Shown: positions 1 through 5,354 of the stretch, in pieces | How positions within the stretch are numbered: the first letter of the stretch is position 1 | Layout of the letters: each line of letters opens with the position of its first letter | Assembly (NCBI GenBank): GCA_902798605.1 | Contig: CADBXH010000130.1 | Coordinates: 1 to 5,354, forward strand | DNA length: 5,354 bases | Source: an uncultured Ruminococcus sp. | Lineage (GTDB): Bacteria; Bacillota_A; Clostridia; Oscillospirales; Acutalibacteraceae | Direction: 5' to 3' | Notes under the pieces: generated by a model | The model's input: the letters and a program-made list of their open reading frames with translations, nothing else | The model's database searches: none | What the model was told of the DNA's origin: nothing | Position numbers and translations under genes: made by a program

Positions 1-61
1 AAAGTATGATTGAACGCCCTCGGGAGCACACGCGGGTGCTCCCCTACAATGGCAAGGAAAA
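1..61 (+). repeat. Left copy of long inverted repeat (partial)
   Basis: This stretch is the reverse complement of 2442-2502, with only two mismatches (positions 6 and 52). It includes a perfect 44-base core (7-50 against 2496-2453). It starts at the window edge, so the repeat may be longer. It contains the REP-like palindrome at 22-47 plus unique-looking flanks on both sides, so the homology is not limited to the hairpin. It lies downstream of spoIIIAD. Confidence 0.9.
22..47 (-). repeat. REP-like palindrome, GTAG head, AGC stem
   Basis: Read on the minus strand: GTAG head (47-44), then GGGAGCAC, loop CCGCGT, GTGCTCCC. The eight-pair stem is perfect. A GTAG or GGAG tetranucleotide next to an imperfect palindrome is the known hallmark of REP elements mobilised by RAYT (Y1-type) transposases. 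That relationship is inferred here; no such transposase is in the window. Confidence 0.75.
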
Positions 62-76
62 GTATGCGATTATTTC

Positions 77-95
77 TTAAGTTGACGACATTGCC
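77..95 (+). repeat. 19-bp direct repeat, left copy
   Basis: TTAAGTTGACGACATTGCC is identical to 2583-2601 in the same orientation, and looser similarity (TGACAGGGGA against TATCAGTGGA) continues about ten bases further. It lies close to REP-like units at both places, suggesting a composite repeat module. Confidence 0.75.
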
Positions 96-98
96 CTG

Positions 99-124
99 AC
101 AGGGGAATCACCGCGTGTCCGCCC
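99..124 (+). repeat. Degenerate REP-like unit
   Basis: Read on the plus strand: ACAG (99-102) stands in place of GTAG, followed by GGGAATCA, loop CCGCGT, and GTCCGCCC (117-124). The loop and right arm match the intact units, but the left arm has decayed so that only the outer three GGG/CCC pairs remain. It looks like a mutated or recombinant relic of the CGG-stem variant. Confidence 0.5.
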
Positions 125-189
125 GTGGTAAATCAACTAATGCTCACAAATCAACACACGCTTTGAAAACAAACATACGTTATATTCAC

Positions 190-215
190 GGGAGCACACA
201 TGGGTGCTCCCCTAC
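190..215 (-). repeat. REP-like palindrome, GTAG head, AGC stem
   Basis: Same orientation and stem as the unit at 22-47, with loop CCATGT on the minus strand instead of CCGCGT. The eight-pair stem is perfect and the GTAG head is at 215-212. It begins only 23 bases past the spoIIIAD stop codon, so on the transcript it would form a hairpin at the 3' end of the spoIIIAD message. There is no T-tract, so it may protect the RNA end or pause transcription rather than terminate. Confidence 0.75.
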
Positions 216-238
216 AATAAATAAAACGACGGGGATTT

Positions 239-628
239 TCACCTTTTTACAAGCTCTGTTACAGTCGATAGAATATCCGTATAAAGCGGCAGGGCGGCTA
301 TGGTGACGAGTATTTTGCCCGTTAAAGTCACGCTGCCAGCGAGCGATGAACTGCCCGAATCGCGGCAGGTATTGGCGGCGAATTCCGTCACAAGGCAGAT
401 ACCAACGACCTTTAGCAAAACGGCTATGTAGCCGGTGCTTATACCCGACACGGCGGCGATCTCGCTGACCTTTTGGGTGATTTGGGATGCATAGCCGAGC
501 AGGTTTATTATGATGACCGCGCAGGCAGCTATGCCGAGCATTATTGCTATCTCGGCGTTTTTGGGCTTTAGGGTGACGATGATTATTACCGCGGCGACCG
601 CCAGCGCGCAAACAGATACGATATTCAT
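239..628 (-). CDS. spoIIIAD: Stage III sporulation protein AD
   Basis: Small polytopic membrane protein of the SpoIIIA complex, made in the mother cell and placed in the outer forespore membrane. The 129-residue product has four hydrophobic segments (about residues 2-20, 26-45, 66-83 and 101-120). It carries the family-typical stretch KVVGICLVTEFAANTCRDSG at about 73-92, before the last segment. Length fits the roughly 130-residue family. I chose the ATG at 626-628, which overlaps the spoIIIAC stop as TGATG; an in-frame TTG directly before it (629-631) would add one residue but is less likely. No strong ribosome site precedes it, so translation is probably coupled to spoIIIAC. Family knowledge: spoIIIAE should follow immediately, but the 238 bases downstream contain repeats and no gene. 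Identity is confident from sequence plus gene order. Confidence 0.93.
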   Translation of the reverse strand: MNIVSVCALAVAAVIIIVTLKPKNAEIAIMLGIAACAVIIINLLGYASQITQKVSEIAAVSGISTGYIAVLLKVVGICLVTEFAANTCRDSGSSSLAGSVTLTGKILVTIAALPLYTDILSTVTELVKR

Positions 629-822
629 CAAAAATCAAACAGCCGCTTGATGGTCTCAAACAGCGCGCTGATCTGGGTGATTATCATCGTCAGCACTACG
701 ATCAAGCCCGCGAGGGTCGTGAGCATCGCCTGTTCCTCGCGCCCGCTCCTGATCAAAAGCTGTGACAGCACCGCCACGATTATTCCGACTGCCGCTATTT
801 TGAAAATTAACTCTACGTCCAT
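628..822 (-). CDS. spoIIIAC: Stage III sporulation protein AC
   Basis: A 64-residue membrane protein with two hydrophobic helices (about residues 5-24 and 33-52). They are joined by a short charged loop, RSGREEQ, at 25-31; this is the pattern and length of SpoIIIAC. It is part of the SpoIIIA assembly in the outer forespore membrane that supports forespore development after engulfment. The ATG at 820-822 is preceded by a good ribosome site (AAAGGAAA on the minus strand) that overlaps the spoIIIAB stop codon. The gap to spoIIIAB is 11 bases, and its own TGA overlaps the spoIIIAD ATG by one base. Both suggest coupled translation within one operon. Small size alone would make this uncertain; position between AB and AD settles it. 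Confidence 0.93.
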   Translation of the reverse strand: MDVELIFKIAAVGIIVAVLSQLLIRSGREEQAMLTTLAGLIVVLTMIITQISALFETIKRLFDF

Positions 823-833
823 TTATATTTCCT

Positions 834-1337
834 TTACAGAATAATTAATGCGGTCGAGATACCGCCGAAAAGCCCAAGCGCGCGGTATATCCTCGATTTA
901 TCCCTGAACTCGGCTTGGCAGTCCTTTAGGCGCTTCTCAAAAATACTCCCGTACAATTCAAGGTGCTTTAGCTGACCGTCAATGTCTGTCGTGCCGAGCA
1001 GCGCTCCGAACTCTATTAATAATTCTTTATCAGAATTATTAAGTCCGACTTTCTTGGGGATCCTATCTACCTCACTGTTCCAAAAAACGGCGAACGGCAT
1101 AGCATTATCCGCGCCGTCAAAGAATTCAAGACCCGCGCCGTTCGCGCAGGAAGAAACGAGCGTGAAAATATCCGCGCTGTTGTACCTGATCTGCGTTTGG
1201 AGCAGCGAGATAAAAACGCTGAATTTGCCGAAAAAATCACGCCTCGCGCCGAGCTTTTTGCATAGCAGGGTGCCGACCCCAAAGCCCGTCAGCGCGATCA
1301 ATGCGCAGCCCGATAGTTTAAGAAGCAAGCAGATCAC
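834..1337 (-). CDS. spoIIIAB: Stage III sporulation protein AB
   Basis: A 167-residue protein close to the usual length of about 170. It has an N-terminal hydrophobic segment (about residues 4-26), a soluble, mostly helical middle, and a hydrophobic C-terminus (about 151-167). The conserved FGALLGTTDIDGQ stretch lies at about 110-122. In the SpoIIIA complex AB is thought to couple the AA ATPase to the membrane parts, by analogy with type II secretion and pilus proteins. The listed start is a GTG at 1335-1337, overlapping the end of spoIIIAA by 20 bases. A TTG at 1326-1328 would give MLLKLSG, closer to the family N-terminus, with GGTG six bases upstream; the true start is undecided between them. 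It is the second gene of the operon. Confidence 0.92.
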   Translation of the reverse strand: MICLLLKLSGCALIALTGFGVGTLLCKKLGARRDFFGKFSVFISLLQTQIRYNSADIFTLVSSCANGAGLEFFDGADNAMPFAVFWNSEVDRIPKKVGLNNSDKELLIEFGALLGTTDIDGQLKHLELYGSIFEKRLKDCQAEFRDKSRIYRALGLFGGISTALIIL

Positions 1338-2259
1338 CCGCCCTTATTATCTCTCTGATCCTGCCGACATTTTTGCGGCTCTCGAGGAACGCAATGCTTT
1401 GGAACGCGCCGGTTTTGAGCAGAGAATTAGCGTTTGGCTTGCTTTTGAGCTCATCGGGATTTGTACAGTGGAGCGTGGCGATAACGCTCACGCCGCTGTT
1501 TGCGCAACTCTCTACGGCTTTAACATCAGCTGAGGTTCCGAGCTCATCACAGACTATGTAATCGGGCGACATACAACGCAAAGCGTGCTCGAACGCCCTG
1601 TGCTTGGGGTAAAGGCTGAACACGTCGCACAAACCGACGTCGTTTTGATTTTCTCCATCAAGAGCCGCCGCGAGCTCTCCCCTCTCGTCGATAAGAGAAA
1701 CGGATTTATTTTCGTTTATAGAAATATAACGGGCAATGTCGCGCAGGATAGTCGTCTTCCCCGAGCAGGGCTCGCCGCAGATCAGCACGCCTTTTTCGGG
1801 GCTTTTGATTGAAGCGATCAGCTCTGCACAGCAGCCGGTGACTTCCCTGCAAAGCCTGAGATTTATTGAGCTTATGTCGCGGATATTTGTAAGGCTGTCC
1901 GAATTCATAACGGCAGTTCCGCAGATACCCGCCCTGTGGCCGCCCGCGATGGTGACGAAGCCGTTAGTCAGCTCGCGCTGAACGCTGTACACCGAGTAGC
2001 GGCAGATTCTGTTGAATGTTTCGTTCAGGTCGGCTTTATTTATAACAACAGCCTTGTCCGAGGGCTTGCGCAAAAGCGTGCCGCCGCTTGAGATATAAAA
2101 ATTTTCGCCCATTGATGTGAGCGCGATCGGGCGGCTCAGCCGCAGATGTATATCGGTAACACTGTCCTCAATAAAGCCCAAATGGCGTTCAAGAGCCGCT
2201 TTTACGGGCGGGCTGAGGCAATTCAGCGCGAGAGATTTTTTGTGATTATCCTTTGTCAT
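1318..2259 (-). CDS. spoIIIAA: Stage III sporulation protein AA, ATPase
   Basis: ATPase of the mother-cell SpoIIIA complex, related to secretion/pilus ATPases, required after engulfment to keep the forespore developing. The 313-residue length matches the family (about 307 in Bacillus subtilis). An N-terminal domain contains GGHRAGICG (106-114) and NIRDISSINLRL (125-136). The nucleotide-binding part follows, with Walker A GEPCSGKT at 162-169, a LIDERGEL stretch at 189-196, Walker B YIVCDE at 234-239 and ATLHC at 261-265. All key ATPase residues are present. The ATG at 2257-2259 has a strong ribosome site (GGAGG) six to seven bases upstream. It is the first gene of the operon, with a terminator and a possible mother-cell sigma promoter just before it. 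The end overlaps the spoIIIAB start. Confidence 0.96.
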   Translation of the reverse strand: MTKDNHKKSLALNCLSPPVKAALERHLGFIEDSVTDIHLRLSRPIALTSMGENFYISSGGTLLRKPSDKAVVINKADLNETFNRICRYSVYSVQRELTNGFVTIAGGHRAGICGTAVMNSDSLTNIRDISSINLRLCREVTGCCAELIASIKSPEKGVLICGEPCSGKTTILRDIARYISINENKSVSLIDERGELAAALDGENQNDVGLCDVFSLYPKHRAFEHALRCMSPDYIVCDELGTSADVKAVESCANSGVSVIATLHCTNPDELKSKPNANSLLKTGAFQSIAFLESRKNVGRIREIIRAGDLLAS

Positions 2260-2287
2260 AACATTCCTCCGTAACTTCCAATGATAC

Positions 2288-2320
2288 AGTTTATGCAGAC
2301 AAGCACGGGATTAGAATACA
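2288..2320 (-). promoter_or_regulatory. Possible sigma-E-type promoter of spoIIIA
   Basis: On the minus strand CATAAACT (2295-2288) resembles the sigma-E minus-10 consensus CATACAAT at six of eight positions. TGTATTCT (2320-2313) could be the minus-35 element, with a spacer of 17 bases, slightly long. It sits about 30 bases upstream of the spoIIIAA start and just after a terminator, where the operon promoter must lie. Known biology: spoIIIA is sigma-E dependent in Bacillus subtilis. The match itself is modest, so the exact site is an inference. Confidence 0.35.
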
Positions 2321-2352
2321 AAAATAAAAAACCTCCCGATTTCTCGGAAGGT
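2319..2352 (-). terminator. Intrinsic terminator upstream of spoIIIAA
   Basis: Read on the minus strand, ACCTTCCGA-GAAA-TCGGGAGGT forms a nine-pair stem (one T-G wobble) closed by a GAAA tetraloop. A T-rich tail of about ten bases (TTTTTATTTT pattern, 2330-2321) follows. This is a textbook factor-independent terminator for minus-strand transcripts. It would insulate the spoIIIA operon from read-through out of the ligA side. It lies directly before the probable spoIIIA promoter. Confidence 0.8.
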
Positions 2353-2384
2353 CGATAATAGTTTAATTTAAGATCAACAACATT

Positions 2385-2429
2385 AAAGGCTCCCCTGACG
2401 CACAACAGTGCTTTAGGGGAGCCTTTTTT
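2385..2429 (+). terminator. Strong hairpin with plus-strand T-tract
   Basis: AAAGGCTCCCCT (2385-2396) pairs perfectly with AGGGGAGCCTTT (2415-2426), and the T-tract runs 2424-2429. The loop holds a smaller hairpin, GCAC-AACA-GTGC (2400-2411). The T-tract favours termination on the plus strand, but no plus-strand gene lies upstream. Being symmetrical with A-rich and T-rich ends, it may also slow minus-strand read-through from ligA. It could equally be a dispersed palindromic repeat rather than a dedicated terminator. Confidence 0.55.
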
Positions 2430-2441
2430 ATTCACACCACA

Positions 2442-2502
2442 TTTTCCTTGACATTGTAGGGGAGCACCCGCGTGTGCTCCCGAGGGCGTTCAATCAAACT
2501 TT
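2442..2502 (-). repeat. Right copy of long inverted repeat
   Basis: Reverse-complement partner of 1-61 (59 of 61 positions match). Together the copies bracket spoIIIAA-AD and its promoter region, about 2.4 kb. It contains the REP-like palindrome at 2456-2481. The near identity suggests recent duplication, or exchange between copies. Confidence 0.9.
2456..2481 (+). repeat. REP-like palindrome, GTAG head, AGC stem
   Basis: GTAG (2456-2459), GGGAGCAC, loop CCGCGT, GTGCTCCC. It is identical to the unit at 22-47 but in the opposite orientation, and sits within the right long inverted repeat. It pairs head-outward with the oppositely oriented unit at 2549-2574, a BIME-like arrangement. Confidence 0.75.
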
Positions 2503-2548
2503 GATGTCCTATCAAGTTTTTCTGCGTGAACATTCGTCCAGTTCTCGC

Positions 2549-2574
2549 GGGCGGACACACGGGTCCGCCCCTAC
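2549..2574 (-). repeat. REP-like palindrome, GTAG head, CGG stem
   Basis: On the minus strand: GTAG (2574-2571), GGGCGGAC, loop CCGTGT, GTCCGCCC. Against the other units the stem changes at two positions, and both partners change with them, so all eight pairs are kept. This covariation supports a hairpin under selection, or one copied as a structure. Confidence 0.75.
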
Positions 2575-2582
2575 GAAAAACA

Positions 2583-2601
2583 TTAAGTTGACGACATTGC
2601 C
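2583..2601 (+). repeat. 19-bp direct repeat, right copy
   Basis: Identical to 77-95, in the same orientation. It begins nine bases beyond the REP-like unit at 2549-2574. No coding potential is seen around it. Confidence 0.75.
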
Positions 2602-2628
2602 TATCAGTGGAGGCTTTAATTTACCAAT

Positions 2629-2880
2629 AGTTAGCAAAAACGGTGGCGTTGGTGGACTATTTTCAATTCCATATCTATAACTTTTCAATTTATCTCTTTA
2701 TTCTTTCTCTATTACGCTGCATATTACTTTATTTTAAAAAGTTGCATAAAAGTTTAAAAAACGTCACCTACTCCACCAAAACAGCTAAAAACCGCATAGA
2801 TAAACCATTTTTAAGTGGTGGAGTTTGACTTTGCTAAATCACCCCACTACACCTGACTCCACCGGATCAACCACCGTTCA
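2629..2880. other. AT-rich block framed by imperfect inverted repeats
   Basis: This gene-free stretch of about 240 bases is far more AT-rich than its surroundings, with a pyrimidine-rich run (about 2675-2712) followed by A-rich sequence. Its ends read AACGGTGG (2639-2646) and, inverted, CCACCGTT (2871-2878). Inside is the octamer ACTCCACC at 2770-2777 and 2856-2863, inverted at 2817-2824, and inverted with one mismatch at 2651-2658. The 2770-2777 and 2817-2824 copies can pair as an eight-base stem around a 39-base loop. It resembles a small non-coding mobile element or a set of protein-binding sites; function unknown. A 61-codon GTG-start frame across it (2643-2828) has no ribosome site. Confidence 0.45.
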
Positions 2881-2885
2881 GCGTA

Positions 2886-4851
<1,966 letters not shown>

Positions 4852-4866
4852 AATATCACCGTATTA

Positions 4867-4893
4867 TTTAGTGTTTAGAGTTTAGAGTTTGAT
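4867..4893. repeat. Short 7-bp tandem repeat before ligA
   Basis: GTTTAGA occurs twice in a row (4873-4886), followed by a diverged copy GTTTGAT (4887-4893) and preceded by TTTAGT. It lies in the probable 5' leader of ligA, 16 bases from the start codon. Such units change copy number easily; no function is evident. Confidence 0.6.
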
Positions 4894-4897
4894 TCGT

Positions 4898-4926
4898 TTT
4901 TTACCGCAAACGCGGCGATAACTCAA
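4898..4926 (-). promoter_or_regulatory. Possible sigma-A-type promoter of ligA
   Basis: On the minus strand TTGAGT (4926-4921) and TAAAAA (4903-4898) are separated by 17 bases, about 47 bases before the ligA ATG. The minus-35 is a fair match and the minus-10 weak (four of six). The location between ligA and the preceding gene is suitable, but ligA could also be read through from upstream. Confidence 0.3.
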
Positions 4927-4940
4927 GCTCCGCCCCCTCC

Positions 4941-4985
4941 GCCGCCTTATGGCGGCACCTCCCCCGTAACAAGTGACGGGGGAGG
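4941..4985. repeat. Paired GC-rich hairpins between HD gene and ligA
   Basis: Two adjacent stems: GCCGCC-TTAT-GGCGGC (4941-4956), and CCTCCCCCGT (4958-4967) pairing with ACGGGGGAGG (4976-4985) around an eight-base loop. Neither strand has a T-tract straight after, so this is not a standard terminator. It could still mark the 3' end of the HD-gene message, which stops 24 bases away. The GGGGGAGGCTTT pattern looks like a dispersed intergenic repeat, an impression from memory rather than a search. Confidence 0.55.
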
Positions 4986-5008
4986 CTTTAAAAAGTATTA
5001 TAATTTTT

Positions 5009-5353
5009 TCATCTACGAACCGCGGAGGTTCCTTTTTCTTTAAGGTAAGTTGACTCTAAATCGGCGAGGTGGAGCTTTACCGCGAGCGGATACATATCGT
5101 ACGCCTGGCTTATGGCATTGCTGTTTTTGTCGCCGAACTCGCCCATATGCCAGCGGATAGCCATTGCCTCGTCGAGCTTTAGTCGCATTTTGCGCTCTAT
5201 CAGGAAAACCGACTTTTCGCCGTGGCCGTAGGGAAACTGGTCGTCAATGGAGTAGTACGGAACCTTTTCCCACTGACCTGTCTCCTCGTTTTTGACGTTG
5301 CGGCTTGAAATTTTATAGAACTGCGCCTTGCAGAGGTCGTGGAGCAGCGCGCA
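5009..5353 (-). CDS. HD-domain phosphohydrolase-like protein (C-terminal part)
   Basis: The last 114 residues of a gene whose start is beyond the right edge, ending in TGA at 5009-5011. Visible metal-binding residues of the HD superfamily are: HD in ALLHDLCK (residues 5-6 of the fragment), His44 in GHGEKS, His69 in IRWHMG, and the final Asp98 in LHLADLE. The upstream His of the motif would lie outside the window. Such proteins usually hydrolyse phosphate esters or nucleotides, but the substrate here cannot be told. The region between the HD and GHGEKS (KISSRNVKNEETGQWEKVPY) is typical of a roughly 200-residue family seen in Clostridia and their phages. A 157-bp spacer separates it from ligA, so they may be separate units. 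Confidence 0.85.
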   Translation of the reverse strand, partial: CALLHDLCKAQFYKISSRNVKNEETGQWEKVPYYSIDDQFPYGHGEKSVFLIERKMRLKLDEAMAIRWHMGEFGDKNSNAISQAYDMYPLAVKLHLADLESTYLKEKGTSAVRR

Positions 5354-5354
5354 G

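Noticed and set aside
22..215. Possible CRISPR array, from repeated palindromic units
   Set aside because: Spacing is irregular, copies occur in both orientations, the repeats are scattered over 2.5 kb, and no cas gene is present.
186..659. A 157-codon minus-strand frame overlapping spoIIIAD
   Set aside because: Out-of-frame reading of spoIIIAD and part of spoIIIAC; rich in Arg and His as shadow frames of GC-rich genes often are, while the spoIIIAD frame has the conserved membrane pattern.
982..1533. A 183-codon open frame on the plus strand
   Set aside because: Antisense to spoIIIAB and spoIIIAA, both of which have clear family motifs; no ribosome site and no recognisable protein features.
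2643..2828. A possible 61-residue hydrophobic small protein on the plus strand
   Set aside because: It begins with GTG inside the inverted-repeat end and has no ribosome site. Its hydrophobic stretch is what T-rich sequence gives by chance, and it ends within another copy of the repeat box.

Overview
The window looks like chromosomal DNA of an endospore-forming, low-to-moderate-GC Clostridia member, most likely a gut Oscillospiraceae/Ruminococcaceae relative. This rests on an intact spoIIIAA-AB-AC-AD block, a clostridial-type NAD+-dependent DNA ligase, and an HD-domain protein of a kind common in Clostridia. Repeat-rich spacers carrying short GTAG-headed palindromes add to the picture. The genus cannot be fixed from the sequence alone. 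All recognisable genes are on the minus strand, so transcription reads from high to low coordinates.

Layout in transcriptional order. (1) At the right edge, 5009-5353, is the C-terminal part of an HD-domain phosphohydrolase-like protein. (2) A 157-bp spacer follows, holding two GC-rich hairpins, a 7-bp tandem repeat and a possible ligA promoter. (3) ligA occupies 2886-4851 but is split into two reading frames near 4611. About 11-14 bases are missing there, together with a conserved motif. The C-terminal 560 codons are intact through the BRCT domain. (4) A 626-bp gene-free region (2260-2885) holds an AT-rich block of about 240 bp framed by imperfect inverted GGTGG-type repeats, a shared 19-bp repeat, two REP-like palindromes in opposite orientation, two strong hairpins (one a clear minus-strand terminator) and the likely spoIIIA promoter. 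(5) spoIIIAA, AB, AC and AD follow, tightly packed with overlaps or an 11-bp gap. (6) A 238-bp repeat-bearing stretch runs to the left edge. spoIIIAE, which normally follows spoIIIAD at once, is not there.

The SpoIIIA proteins build the mother-cell side of the channel linking mother cell and forespore: an ATPase (AA), an AB membrane protein, and two small polytopic proteins (AC, AD). The most notable structural point is that the AA-AD block lies between two nearly identical inverted repeats (1-61 and 2442-2502, 59 of 61 positions matching). The left copy touches the window edge. The REP-like units share a GTAG head and an 8-bp stem, and two stem versions differ by compensating changes. I found no convincing new defence or catalytic system; the novelty here is in repeat architecture and the ligA lesion.
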